Source: a virus
Reading direction: 5' to 3' (one strand)
IMG/VR virus record: IMGVR_UViG_3300045970_000191
Coordinates: 1-25,286 of that record
DNA: 25,286 nt
Below are positions 1 to 8,344 of this stretch, one piece after another. The notes beneath the pieces were generated by a model. It worked only from the letters and a program-made list of their open reading frames with translations. It did not search any database and was not told the origin of the DNA. Positions within the stretch are counted from its first letter, which is position 1. Each line of letters starts with the position of its first letter. The translations under genes and the position numbers were made by a program.

Positions 1-509
1 TGAGCAGTGGCTATGGCTTGCCGCTGTGCATCAGCTGCTACGCTGTTCATGCCCAGATTAGCTTGCGACCGCTTCCCTTCACCGATATCCGTTATGGCTT
101 GCATTCCGGCGATCTTTTTATCTTGGACGCCCATTTGAGCTTTAGTGGTTGCCACAGAAAGATTCATCCCTCCTTTTGAAGGGGCAGTTAAATTGCGTGT
201 AAGGCCATCCGGAGTGTTGTTGGAGAAGTACCCGGTGTTTTTCTGCGCCATGTCAGCATTAACTTTACCGGCCTGTTTTGCTTCCTGTAGATCGGTTGGC
301 TTCATAACGTCAGCAATAAACTTCTCTTCTGTTGGTTTAATTTCTGACAGATACGTGTTGTACTGTTCTGCCGCAATATCAGCGGCCTTACGGCCTTGTG
401 CGGTTTCCTGTACCATTTCGCCACCGCCACCGCCCTGCTGTGACATGCTATAAGCACTCATTCCTACACCAGCAACCGCTGCTACTGTCGCTATAACGGC
501 TAAACTCAT
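1..509 (-). CDS. Internal virion (ejection)-like protein, C-terminus cut by window edge
   Basis: The frame is open from ATG at 509 to base 1, giving at least 169 residues with no stop, so the 3' end lies outside the window. Residues 1-16 form a hydrophobic Ala/Val-rich segment (MSLAVIATVAAVAGVG), followed by a Gln/Gly run near residue 25 and a long polar, Ala/Gln/Lys-rich, probably helical region. That layout, and the position at the far end of the late genes, is typical of podovirus proteins ejected with the DNA. This is inferred from composition and context, with no catalytic motif seen. The start overlaps the stop of the radical SAM gene as ATGA, so translation is probably coupled. Confidence 0.6.
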   Translation of the reverse strand, partial: MSLAVIATVAAVAGVGMSAYSMSQQGGGGGEMVQETAQGRKAADIAAEQYNTYLSEIKPTEEKFIADVMKPTDLQEAKQAGKVNADMAQKNTGYFSNNTPDGLTRNLTAPSKGGMNLSVATTKAQMGVQDKKIAGMQAITDIGEGKRSQANLGMNSVAADAQRQAIATA

Positions 510-1531
510 AAGGCACCTCCATGCTGAATCTCGGTATAGCCAAAAATCATTCCGAACCCACCCAACCCTTTACTCATCTCGTATGTCTTTTTGCGTGTCA
601 TAAAGGTTTCCCCTTTGGTGTTCTGCATGTAGAAATGTACGTAATGCAGTCCATGTTTCCTTAGAATGCCGACTGTCCGGTGAATGTCCTCATCATTCAG
701 TCCTTTCTTTAAGACCTCATTACGGTACAGCTCATCACCGCTTTCTACTCCAAAAGCACAACCGACCATTCCTCGATCTATCATCCACAATAAATCACTC
801 TCGGTAATATCCGCCCTGATGTACGCATAAAACGGATATCTGAAATCTCCCCACGAATCCCGCCAGCCTTTGTCGTAATAGGGAGCCGTCTCATCACCCA
901 AAAACACCAGCTCAGGCTTATGCTTCCATATAAGTTCTGGCAATTCTGACTCAATCTTGCGCCTGATCCGGATCCGGTTGCCGTTCTGATGCTGTACATC
1001 ACAGAAGGAACATTGACCTGGACAACCTCGGCTTGAATAATACGGCAGCATCCGGCCAGGGTCGAATCGTGGGATATCACCGTCATAGATCATCCCCATG
1101 TTATAGTCAGGGAGCGGCAGGTTCTCAATATTCGGGTGAATGTACCTGCTGTCAAAGATCGTGGTATCTCCATCAAGGAGGTACTGCGGAAGCAACTCCC
1201 CTTCACCTCGACAGATCAGGCAGCGGCCATCAAACACGCTTGGATTGTTGCGCCGAAAGAACGTGCCACCAAGCGCTACCTGGTTGCCATGCATCAGGGC
1301 CAGTTCGATGTACGATTCACAAAGAGCAAAATCTTTTTTCACAGAGCAGGAAAAGCCGATCAGATCATACTGCTTTGAAACAATTACCCGCTGGAACTGT
1401 GGCAGGGTATCCAACATCAGTAAATCAACTTCAATTCCCGCGTTCTTGCACAATCTGGAGAGCAGGGCAATTCCGTGGTTGTAATGGATAGGTGCCGGGT
1501 AGAAACAGAAGAGAACCCGCTTGGCTACCAT
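506..1531 (-). CDS. B12-binding-type radical SAM protein in the late operon
   Basis: This 341-residue protein has a Rossmann-like N-terminal half (about 1-130) resembling the cobalamin-binding domain that precedes many radical SAM cores. It includes DLIGFS near 56-61, LGGTFF at 87-92 and RGEGE at 108-112; the cobalamin-ligating DxHxxG signature is absent. The radical SAM cluster motif follows at C170-x3-C174-x2-C177 (GCPGQCSFC), so a [4Fe-4S] cluster cleaving S-adenosylmethionine is expected. Later segments (VFLGDE, YAYIRAD, GVESGDE) fit strands of the TIM-barrel core. Substrate is unknown. It overlaps the upstream GNAT gene by 7 bases and the downstream virion gene by 4. A metabolic or modifying enzyme inside a structural block is unusual; it may modify a virion protein or host target, but nothing in the sequence says which. 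Confidence 0.85.
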   Translation of the reverse strand: MVAKRVLFCFYPAPIHYNHGIALLSRLCKNAGIEVDLLMLDTLPQFQRVIVSKQYDLIGFSCSVKKDFALCESYIELALMHGNQVALGGTFFRRNNPSVFDGRCLICRGEGELLPQYLLDGDTTIFDSRYIHPNIENLPLPDYNMGMIYDGDIPRFDPGRMLPYYSSRGCPGQCSFCDVQHQNGNRIRIRRKIESELPELIWKHKPELVFLGDETAPYYDKGWRDSWGDFRYPFYAYIRADITESDLLWMIDRGMVGCAFGVESGDELYRNEVLKKGLNDEDIHRTVGILRKHGLHYVHFYMQNTKGETFMTRKKTYEMSKGLGGFGMIFGYTEIQHGGAL

Positions 1532-1986
1532 CGCCGCTCATTCCTTAACATCCCGTACAAATGGACGTCCCTGCGCTCATCCTGCACTCTTACGCTGACC
1601 CTCACTATCCCCTCATGCTTGAAACCAAGCCGCCTATGGAATGTGTCAGGTGTCCCTGTTCCACTTATCCTGTAACCAGAACACCTCGGCAGATCCAAAG
1701 TTACAAAAACATGGTCAAAAACCTGTTTATAAATCTGTTTGGTCAGCCAGCGGCTATGTGAATCAGGATGCACCGTACAATGAACAATTATGTCATCTCC
1801 CGGTCGGTAGTCGCTGTAAGTGATTGCCCCTTTGATTCGGCCTTGACTATCCATCAACACAAATCCCTCACGGGTTGCCAATATGGCGTCAAACGAAGCA
1901 CGGTGAACGTACATCCATGGTTCAGCAATCTTCACGACTTCCATCAGTTCAGCATTGTGCCGGTATTCGAGGGGAATCAGTTTCAT
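1525..1986 (-). CDS. GNAT-family N-acetyltransferase-like protein
   Basis: This 153-residue protein has the order of motifs expected of a GNAT fold: a central strand pair (GFVLMDSQGRIKGAITY), a helix after the acetyl-CoA-binding turn, and near the end FHRRLGFKHEG followed by a strand ending LYGMLRNE. The C-terminal pattern (F-RRLGF-HEG, then D--LY-ML) is typical of phage and ribosomal-type GNATs. The first ATG at 1986 is preferred; a TTG two codons upstream is possible, and both have weak ribosome binding sites. It is the first gene after the conserved regulatory block at 1998-2044 and so probably heads its own unit with the radical SAM and internal-virion genes. GNATs occur in other short-tailed phage late clusters; the substrate here is unknown. 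Confidence 0.75.
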   Translation of the reverse strand: MKLIPLEYRHNAELMEVVKIAEPWMYVHRASFDAILATREGFVLMDSQGRIKGAITYSDYRPGDDIIVHCTVHPDSHSRWLTKQIYKQVFDHVFVTLDLPRCSGYRISGTGTPDTFHRRLGFKHEGIVRVSVRVQDERRDVHLYGMLRNERRW

Positions 1987-1997
1987 TCGCAATCCAA

Positions 1998-2014
1998 TTC
2001 ACTATGATATTGAA
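1998..2014. promoter_or_regulatory. Operator-like 17-bp dyad, copy 1
   Basis: The site TTCACTATGATATTGAA is an interrupted palindrome of the form TTCA-n-TAT-G-ATA-n-TGAA. It matches a second site at 22033-22049 at 16 of 17 bases. It lies 11 bases upstream of the GNAT start, between the conserved 28-bp block and the gene. Shape and placement suggest a binding site for a dimeric phage regulator; the protein is not identified in this window. Confidence 0.55.
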
Positions 2015-2016
2015 CA

Positions 2017-2044
2017 GCTACCGCAACATAAATAAAATTTCAAC
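2017..2044 (-). promoter_or_regulatory. Conserved 28-bp block, copy 1 (probable late promoter or leader)
   Basis: This 28-base block is identical to 21998-22025 except at one base. On the minus strand it begins GTTGAAATTTTATTTATG and continues TTGCGGTAGC. It fills the gap between the stop of the fibre-assembly-like gene (2045) and the dyad ahead of GNAT. Same-orientation conservation ahead of two operon starts points to a promoter or a shared transcript leader. No convincing -35/-10 pair with correct spacing is present in both copies, so a phage-specific or activator-dependent promoter is likelier than a plain housekeeping one. Confidence 0.5.
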
Positions 2045-2410
2045 TCAATTCGGTGCAACCGGCCAAACAGGATTTTCTATGTCGCAGGTATCGGGGAAAT
2101 CCCGCAATGCTTGACGGTATGTCGCCCATTCTACTTTCTTTTCCTGAGTCAATGGCGCATCAAGGGTTTGCGTCCAATCGCAGACAGATAGTCTTTGACC
2201 TCGTTGCTGCCGAATACCTGCTAGTAACTCCTGATTTGTTCGCATTGACGCTATTGTCACAGGCAAATCATTTATAATGTGTGTAGCTGAATCCGGACAG
2301 TTCAAATAAAACTCTTCCCCACTCTGACACTGGATTGAAATGAAGGCTGGAGGCATTTCAACAACTCTATCTATCTTTCCGGTCGCAATATTATATATAA
2401 CTGCTTTCAT
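2045..2410 (-). CDS. Tail-fibre-assembly-like protein
   Basis: This 121-residue protein starts with a small beta-rich segment (MKAVIYNIATGKI) and ends with a helix plus proline-rich tail, WATYRQALRDFP followed by NPVWPVAP. That C-terminal pattern (Y-R-ALRD-P ... -WP) recurs in tail-fibre assembly chaperones and small phage proteins encoded directly after fibre genes. It starts inside the stop of the J-like fibre gene (ATGA overlap), the usual place for a chaperone of that fibre. The role is therefore inferred from the C-terminal motif and position. Confidence 0.6.
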   Translation of the reverse strand: MKAVIYNIATGKIDRVVEMPPAFISIQCQSGEEFYLNCPDSATHIINDLPVTIASMRTNQELLAGIRQQRGQRLSVCDWTQTLDAPLTQEKKVEWATYRQALRDFPDTCDIENPVWPVAPN

Positions 2411-4695
2411 CGTTTGGCACCCATAACGCTAATTGAACTATCGGAAACCCATGAATAACCCTCATTATTTGGTTCCGAAAACCAGAATTGCAGATAATAA
2501 TTGAATGTTCCCACACCCGGACTGTCCAACCAAGAAAAAGACATTGTGTTTCTATGGTATAAATCGCTAGACACCAATACCGGCGATGTCGCCCCGTCCC
2601 TTCTTAGCAAAACAAGCAGCATCCCTTGTGATGCGTTGGTCGCATAGCAGTTGCTCGTAACCGTTGCGGTAAACAAGAGTGGATAATTGTAATCAAGCGT
2701 TACGGTTATTGATGCGCCTGCAGTTTGCCATGCCTGGTTTGCTGTTATATACTGTAAACCTTGACCACACCGAGATGCAAACTGTGGGACTGTAACAGCA
2801 TTGCCAGCTATTTTAAGTGTTCCGATAGCAGCATCTTCAACAATCAACCCTTGCCCTCTTATCGTTCCTGCTTTATCAATCTTCCAGCCTGTTCCGCCAG
2901 CCCCAGGGGTATATATCGTGCTCTGGATCGTATCCCCGATAAAGGCATTAGTGATTTTACCAAGGTTGATTATCGCTTCCCATATCGTACCGATATCCGG
3001 AACCGTCAACTTGTCGGCAGTAAGATTTTCAATCTTGGCGCTGGTGATTGTTGCATCCTTAATCAGAGCAACATCCATCACCACGCCATAAACGGCATCG
3101 ACAATAAACGGGAATTTCGTCACCCCAAGGGCTGTGTTGACGATAGCGAATCTGTCGGTAATTATCTCAAAGGCGCTGGTTGCCCCGTCATTGGCCATGC
3201 CGAAACCGGAAATCTTGCCGTTTACATCCGTCTTGACTGTGTACTGCGCATACAGATCAGCGGCTACAACCTTCCAATATGTGCCGTTCTCCGGGATCGA
3301 TGTAGTTGCCTGACGGCATTGAAACAAGCTGCCATTATACTGAACTACCTTTCCAGGTTGATAGAGGGTGTTGGGTAGCCAGTTCGGGCCGATGGTCAGT
3401 GCCCGCACCTGCTGTTCGATCTGTAAAGCAGCGGTCAAACCACCGACAGAAGTTGCCGAGAGCGTGTTTATCGCTGTAGCAATCGCCCCGGTGGTATCCG
3501 CTTTGGTGTAATAGTTGGTCAGAATATTGGCGACGTTGATACCCGCAGCAGATACAGCCTGATTTACGGCTGATGTGGTAGCCGAGTTCATGTTGGCAAA
3601 GGTTGTATAATTCGTCAGCTGCGTCGCAACATTTGAACCGGCCTGGGCAATAGCGGCACTCTTTGCCTCAACTATTGCAGCACTCATCGTTGCCGTTGTT
3701 GAATATGAGTTCTGCAGCAATGCCCTGGTTGCGATAATACCGGTTGCCGGGTCGCTTACTGTTGATTCAAGACCATCCAGGCGGCCGGAATGAGCGACAA
3801 TATCACCCTCGGTTGCAGTTACCCGTGACGAAACCGTGGAATAATTTATCGAGAGTCCCGATACTGTTGTTGATAACGCCCCGACCGAAACGGTCAACGA
3901 AGCGTAATCGCCAATCAGCAGCCAGTATTCTGCATCTGTCGGCGCAGGTGCCGGTGTTTCGGTTATTTCCTTGATACACTTGTAGATCTTTCCCTGATAC
4001 ATCACAATCGCATCAAGCGCATAGGTTTCGGTATCCGAGAAGATGCTGGTGGTGAGTTCCCCTAGTTGTGCCAGTGCGGACGCCAGCACCTCTTCTGCCG
4101 AACCCATACGGGTCACCAGGCCGGGAACCAGATCAATTCTACTGTTTAATGTCGTGTGCAGTTCTGATGCTGTGATCTGGCCGGCCAACAGTTCCAGAAT
4201 ATACGCCGGATCGTTGGCGGTATGCGCCATCGTGCCCGCAGTGGCATTAAATGGCCCCTTGATTCCGGCCATACTGATAATCCGCACCCAATAATAATAG
4301 TCAATAGCCAGAGAAGCATTTGGTGGGATATCGGCATAGATGGTTGATTTGGTTGTGCCGATCAGTACCGCCGCCCCCAGATCATCTGCAGTGTGTCGCC
4401 ACACTTCGACATAAGACAGATGCAGATAATAAGGTTCATCCCAGGAGAGCATGATATTGCGGAAAGCGCCGGTTGCTTCAAGATTCTGTATTTGCGGGGG
4501 GATTGAGCCATCAAAAAAGGGATACAGTGTCGGATCTTTCGACCAGTCCACCGGAGATGGGAGGGATCTTTGTGTAACCATGCCACCGTCAGCGGCAATA
4601 GAGGTTAGCCAGCCCCTGATAGCATCAAGAGCCTGCCGCACTTCTTTATCAACTTTTGTGGAAAGCGCCTGTATGTTTGGCAGCGGGATCGGCAT
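2407..4695 (-). CDS. Host-specificity (J-like) tail fibre with carbohydrate-binding-like modules
   Basis: This 762-residue protein has a modular fibre layout. A fibronectin-III-like domain lies at about 90-165 (IQNLEATGAFRNIMLSWDEP onward), followed by coiled-coil stretches. Two short modules, near 225-265 (YALDAIVMYQGKIYKCIKEI) and 435-475 (YQPGKVVQYNGSLFQCRQAT), each end in an aromatic YW and resemble CBM5/12-type sugar-binding folds. The segment FAIVNTALGVTKFPFIVDA, then IKDATITSAKIENLTADKL, matches the C-terminal part of phage lambda J-like proteins, and the end is beta-rich. It presumably contacts the cell surface. ATG 4695 is chosen over a GTG two codons upstream because of an AGG seven bases before it. 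A fibre-assembly-like gene follows directly. Confidence 0.75.
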   Translation of the reverse strand: MPIPLPNIQALSTKVDKEVRQALDAIRGWLTSIAADGGMVTQRSLPSPVDWSKDPTLYPFFDGSIPPQIQNLEATGAFRNIMLSWDEPYYLHLSYVEVWRHTADDLGAAVLIGTTKSTIYADIPPNASLAIDYYYWVRIISMAGIKGPFNATAGTMAHTANDPAYILELLAGQITASELHTTLNSRIDLVPGLVTRMGSAEEVLASALAQLGELTTSIFSDTETYALDAIVMYQGKIYKCIKEITETPAPAPTDAEYWLLIGDYASLTVSVGALSTTVSGLSINYSTVSSRVTATEGDIVAHSGRLDGLESTVSDPATGIIATRALLQNSYSTTATMSAAIVEAKSAAIAQAGSNVATQLTNYTTFANMNSATTSAVNQAVSAAGINVANILTNYYTKADTTGAIATAINTLSATSVGGLTAALQIEQQVRALTIGPNWLPNTLYQPGKVVQYNGSLFQCRQATTSIPENGTYWKVVAADLYAQYTVKTDVNGKISGFGMANDGATSAFEIITDRFAIVNTALGVTKFPFIVDAVYGVVMDVALIKDATITSAKIENLTADKLTVPDIGTIWEAIINLGKITNAFIGDTIQSTIYTPGAGGTGWKIDKAGTIRGQGLIVEDAAIGTLKIAGNAVTVPQFASRCGQGLQYITANQAWQTAGASITVTLDYNYPLLFTATVTSNCYATNASQGMLLVLLRRDGATSPVLVSSDLYHRNTMSFSWLDSPGVGTFNYYLQFWFSEPNNEGYSWVSDSSISVMGAKR

Positions 4696-4697
4696 GG

Positions 4698-6281
4698 TCA
4701 CACCTGGGCGAGTTCAGCCATCGTTGACGCCAGTAGCACCGAGGTTACTTCATAATTACCTTCGACCTGCACCTCCCAATTTATTGCCAGAAAACCAGAG
4801 GGGAGGCGGAAAGGTGTTGAGCTTGTAGCATACTGCGAATGTTTTAATACGCCGTCAGCGTAGATCTTCACCATAACCGGACCCGATGCAAATATTTGTG
4901 CAACTCCAAGATTAGCTGGAGAAAGCGCCTGAAACTTCTTCGACTTCCACATCAGCATTTTATCCGGACCGGCCGCCCATTCCATTATCTGACCATAGAC
5001 AACCAGAAACAATTTGCCGTTTTCCCGGTCGTACCAGCCACCTGTGGCCGTAATATCATGTGTTGAGAAAGTCCCGGTTGCCACGTCGAAGATAAAGCCA
5101 CCGGATGTCATAAAGCCGATATAAAGAGATTCATACTGGAGGGCGAAAACAAGAGAAGCAGAGTAGGCCGCCCATTCTTTTTTTGTCATAAGAGCTGCCG
5201 TAGCCAGTTCAACCGTACCCGTGCCGGCCAACCACAATCCGGAGGGACCGGGATACATGCAGGCCCATCCCATATCAACAAACCCACGCTTCAGGATGCA
5301 CGCCTCGCCCTTCTCCAGTTTATCGATACTTAGCTGTCCGGGCGTCGAACCGGTCACCACATACGGCATCCCCTTGGTTGTAACCAGTATACTGTTGCCA
5401 TAAACACCAATAGCTATAATCTCGACATCAACAGTGATCTGATATCCAGCAGGATAGGCATGGGGTAGGTACGGAACCGAGGGGCAGAGCACATTCTTAT
5501 AAAACCCAACCAGAAACCCGCCAGGGTGAGCAACAATTCCGGTCATTGCCGCGTTTGGCGCAATCCATGTTGCAGATGGCAATACTTCGCCCAGAGCAGA
5601 ACTCGCAATGGTATCGCTGTATGCGGGTGTAGCCACAGCAACGGACGCAACAAACTGATATTCGGAAGCTGTTGACCCGGTGTTGACGCGGTAGATGTTC
5701 TTGGAGATGATATTATGCGACCCACCCGGGGCGGCGCTCATGTTCGAAATGGTTACCGTCGTACCTGGCTCCACACTGATTAATGCCGAGGGGCTTGATG
5801 GCGGACCTTCCTCGCCGTAAGCTGAGACATAGGTATAAACATAGGCCCGGCTTTCCGCCGTAACAGAGGTACTGACTGCGATAGTTCCGGATGCAGTGGG
5901 TATAGCTGCGGGTTTAGGTATCCCCAGATCATACGAACTGCCCGGTTTGGATGAACCACTTAAAATAATGTTCCTGTCACCCATCTTCGGTACACCATCT
6001 CCGGTCCAGTAGAGTCGATCATATACGTCCATGGCCACGGCGCTGCGACAGACGCTGATATCATTCAGCCAGGCCAGCCATTTATCGCCATAGCGGAAAA
6101 TGGTTTTTTTGTTTCCAGGGACGAGCGGTTCGCTGACAGCTACCGGGCCTACACCGGACAACGGACGCAGCGAGCCTGACCCAAACAGGCAGTTTGATGC
6201 AATCTGCGCGGCCTGTTGTGGTAGATCTACCGGAGCGATTCGCGGGGCCAGCCCGGAGAAGGTATCGAGTTTGATTAACAC
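4698..6281 (-). CDS. Tail nozzle / stabilisation-like protein
   Basis: This 527-residue protein begins LIKLDTFSGLAPRIAP, then describes repeated beta blades (YGDKWLAWL, YDRLYWTGDGVPKMG, YVYTYVSAYGEEGPPS). These are characteristic of the large beta-propeller tail proteins of short-tailed phages such as T7 gp12 and P22 gp10-type stabilisation proteins. The YxYTYVxxxGEEGPPS element is widespread in these proteins. It likely forms the distal tail tube that closes the portal-adaptor channel. It starts with GTG sharing one base with the upstream stop. Assignment rests on blade pattern and context. Confidence 0.65.
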   Translation of the reverse strand: MLIKLDTFSGLAPRIAPVDLPQQAAQIASNCLFGSGSLRPLSGVGPVAVSEPLVPGNKKTIFRYGDKWLAWLNDISVCRSAVAMDVYDRLYWTGDGVPKMGDRNIILSGSSKPGSSYDLGIPKPAAIPTASGTIAVSTSVTAESRAYVYTYVSAYGEEGPPSSPSALISVEPGTTVTISNMSAAPGGSHNIISKNIYRVNTGSTASEYQFVASVAVATPAYSDTIASSALGEVLPSATWIAPNAAMTGIVAHPGGFLVGFYKNVLCPSVPYLPHAYPAGYQITVDVEIIAIGVYGNSILVTTKGMPYVVTGSTPGQLSIDKLEKGEACILKRGFVDMGWACMYPGPSGLWLAGTGTVELATAALMTKKEWAAYSASLVFALQYESLYIGFMTSGGFIFDVATGTFSTHDITATGGWYDRENGKLFLVVYGQIMEWAAGPDKMLMWKSKKFQALSPANLGVAQIFASGPVMVKIYADGVLKHSQYATSSTPFRLPSGFLAINWEVQVEGNYEVTSVLLASTMAELAQV

Positions 6282-6613
6282 TATGCCCCCGGTATCCCTT
6301 GTGCTGTAATTACAATCGGCTGTTGTATAACCTCTTTTTGAAACATTGTGGCTGAATCCGATACCTGAACAACCAGAACATATCTTCCGGGAGGTATATT
6401 TTCCGTGTCCGCCGAGTATATCCGCAGTGGAATAATATCAAGAGTTTCAATAAGAGTAATCTCGCCCGACGATATGGGCGTTGCGCCCAGAGTCCTGGCA
6501 ATAACCCATTTGGCGCTCCAGGTATTACTGAACACACCACCAGTGGCGCGGCTTATGTCGGCAGAAAAACTGTCTCCCTGAATGATTTTTATCGGCGGTG
6601 CGGTTGTTGCCAT
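6281..6613 (-). CDS. Small beta-rich structural protein
   Basis: This 110-residue protein opens with IKIIQGDSFSADI and alternates short hydrophobic strands with turns (TLIETLDIIPLRIY, GRYVLVVQVSD). The layout is compatible with an immunoglobulin-like or baseplate-accessory fold. No catalytic motif is visible. The ATG abuts the stop of the Gly-repeat gene and has a GGAGG site eleven bases upstream. Its place between a repeat fibre and the nozzle-like gene suggests a tail or decoration component. Confidence 0.5.
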   Translation of the reverse strand: MATTAPPIKIIQGDSFSADISRATGGVFSNTWSAKWVIARTLGATPISSGEITLIETLDIIPLRIYSADTENIPPGRYVLVVQVSDSATMFQKEVIQQPIVITAQGIPGA

Positions 6614-7675
6614 TTACGTATCCTCCATAATGATAGTCATGTCCGGATCTGTGCTGAAGGTCCATCTGATCGATGAGGGTAAAAACGGGCGGCTGACCAG
6701 GCGCAATAAAGTTGTGCCGACAGCACCACCGGAAGAGATAAAGTCAACGTACTGCACAACGGCGCTCTGACCGCCGCCGAGGGCGGAGATAATACTAACA
6801 GGGGAGTTGACCAGCACAGTCCAGGATCCCGAGCTGTTGGCTACACCGCCGCCGGTAACACCTACGGCACACAAGGCGGCAATACGCGATGACCCACCGG
6901 CAATAGCAAATATCTCGCTCTGACGGTTATTGCCGATTGAAAATAGGGTCGATGCCGCGCCTATCAATCCACCCGAAGGTGTAAAATATTGACAGGCAAC
7001 CTGGACACTTGTACCTCCACCGACACCAGGCAGCGTCTCCGTAATTGCAACGACCGCAACCTTTTCAACTAGCGTACCTCCAGCAACAGCAGGGCACAAT
7101 CCGTCAATAATATTCGATGCGGCTGCAGATGACGACCCACCGCCTAAAGCGCCTGCCAGTCCATTATAAAAGCGTTCGCCTATCGAGGCCAACAAGCCGC
7201 CGCCGATAGCCCCTACATTACCGGTTATGGGAGTGTGTGCCCAAGCCTTGGCTGTGCCACCAGCCAGCGCCTGTGATGTTTGCGTGAGATTGGTATGGAT
7301 CTGATATGGCGACGAGCCGCCGGATACCGCACCATCAGCCGAGTATGCCAGGTTCGAAACAACTACATCGGATTGCCCGCCCGCCAGAGATCCGCCAATA
7401 GAGGTGTGAAACTTCCGCCCCATATAATCGATAATGATTGACGATTCACCGCCGCAAACACCGCGAGCGCCAGAGATAATGAACTGGACTCGTGAGACGA
7501 TAGCCGAGCCGCCGCCGACAGCCCCGGCATGTGATGCCATCGGCGACAGGATTACAGCCGCCGCAGCAGACAGGGCAAGAATTGCGCCGCCAATACTCAT
7601 ATGCGATCTGACAACAACACCCTGACTACCGGATATGGTTTCGCCGATTGGTGTAGATGCAATACTCACGGCCAT
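6614..7675 (-). CDS. Repetitive Gly-Gly-rich probable fibre protein
   Basis: This 353-residue protein is built from roughly thirteen repeats of about 20 residues. Each carries a small-residue core such as GAVGGGS, LAGGQS, AVSGGS, ALAGGT, AIGGG, ALGGGS or GVGGGTS, followed by about 12 residues of alternating hydrophobic and polar character. Regular spacing of Gly-Gly turns suggests a beta-solenoid or other repetitive fibre. The last ~40 residues (from SSIRWTFSTDPDM) break the pattern and may cap it. An AGAGAGG ribosome site precedes the ATG. No enzyme motif is seen; a structural tail role is inferred. Confidence 0.6.
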   Translation of the reverse strand: MAVSIASTPIGETISGSQGVVVRSHMSIGGAILALSAAAAVILSPMASHAGAVGGGSAIVSRVQFIISGARGVCGGESSIIIDYMGRKFHTSIGGSLAGGQSDVVVSNLAYSADGAVSGGSSPYQIHTNLTQTSQALAGGTAKAWAHTPITGNVGAIGGGLLASIGERFYNGLAGALGGGSSSAAASNIIDGLCPAVAGGTLVEKVAVVAITETLPGVGGGTSVQVACQYFTPSGGLIGAASTLFSIGNNRQSEIFAIAGGSSRIAALCAVGVTGGGVANSSGSWTVLVNSPVSIISALGGGQSAVVQYVDFISSGGAVGTTLLRLVSRPFLPSSIRWTFSTDPDMTIIMEDT

Positions 7676-7709
7676 ACCTCTCTATTCTCGTAATGATCTA
7701 ACGGTAGTG

Positions 7710-8195
7710 TCACAGCTTCGCAGCCTCACTAAAATATGTGTCCATCTCCGTATCACTCCAGCCAAGCAGTTGCTGCATCTGGGCAACTAAAGGAAATGTT
7801 CTATCAACGGATGTCCGGTATTCCCAATCCACCTGAGCTGATTCAGACATGGAACCAATAGCGGCATTTACCGCAGAGTACAGTCCGAGTGCGATTAACT
7901 GCTGTCTGGCTTGTGCCATTGAGACGGTTTTCACCTTCCGTGCGCTCATTTCATCTGCTCTCATCTGCTCGTAATCACCAAGGCTCAACTCACCGATCAC
8001 CCCATCAATAAAATGATCGCTCCCGTCCGGGCATGTGCCGAACAGATCAGGTACCGCCGTTGGATAGCGGGACTCCCTCGCCCACTCGAACTGCAAACCT
8101 GCTACAGCCGGGAAGATTGCGCCGTTTAATGCCGGTTCAGACGCCACCGATATACCGGTCTCAGCGTCAACGTGTGTAAAATGGATATACTTCAT
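7710..8195 (-). CDS. Conserved phage tail-associated protein
   Basis: This 161-residue protein has an N-terminal beta segment (YIHFTHVDAETGISV) and a C-terminal helical domain of the pattern ARQQLIALGLYSAVNAAI followed by VDWEYRTSVDRTFPLV. The same helical pattern (LxxxGLxxxVxxAI ... WEY ... FxRxxPLV) is found in many small proteins encoded beside phage fibres. No specific function is established to my knowledge. Its ATG overlaps the stop of the RT-tail ORF as ATGA, so its translation probably depends on that short ORF. A GGAG site also lies upstream. Confidence 0.55.
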   Translation of the reverse strand: MKYIHFTHVDAETGISVASEPALNGAIFPAVAGLQFEWARESRYPTAVPDLFGTCPDGSDHFIDGVIGELSLGDYEQMRADEMSARKVKTVSMAQARQQLIALGLYSAVNAAIGSMSESAQVDWEYRTSVDRTFPLVAQMQQLLGWSDTEMDTYFSEAAKL

Positions 8196-8344
8196 GGCCT
8201 TACTCCTTTGATTGAAATAACTTTGGTTAGACCTGTATCAACCCGGCAACCCATTGCCCGCAACCTCCCGGCAAAACGCTTTCGTTCGCACCAGGCGTTA
8301 GCATGACGCATCAAACCGAAATAACTGTTTGCGGTGGCTCGCAT
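8192..8344 (-). pseudogene. C-terminal stub of a DGR reverse transcriptase
   Basis: This 50-codon ORF starts with ATG overlapping the avd stop (TGATG) and ends in TGA overlapping the next gene (ATGA). Near its start it reads ANSYFGLMRHANAWCERKRF. That matches the conserved extreme C-terminal motif of DGR reverse transcriptases (NSY-G---H---- then an Arg/Lys-rich helix), and the position just after avd is where the RT gene sits in such cassettes. Family RTs are roughly 300-400 residues; all palm, finger and catalytic motifs are missing here. The simplest reading is a deletion that joined the 3' end of avd to the RT tail and removed the template repeat. The ORF may persist because it couples translation to the downstream gene. 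Confidence 0.75.

Noticed and set aside
2761-3378. A 205-codon plus-strand frame
   Set aside because: It lies inside the well-supported J-like fibre, lacks a ribosome site and has no recognisable domain. All long plus-strand frames are shadows of minus-strand genes.
8196-8343. Possible DGR template repeat in the gap after avd
   Set aside because: Read on both strands, it has no stretch resembling 8755-8890; it is instead the RT-tail coding sequence.
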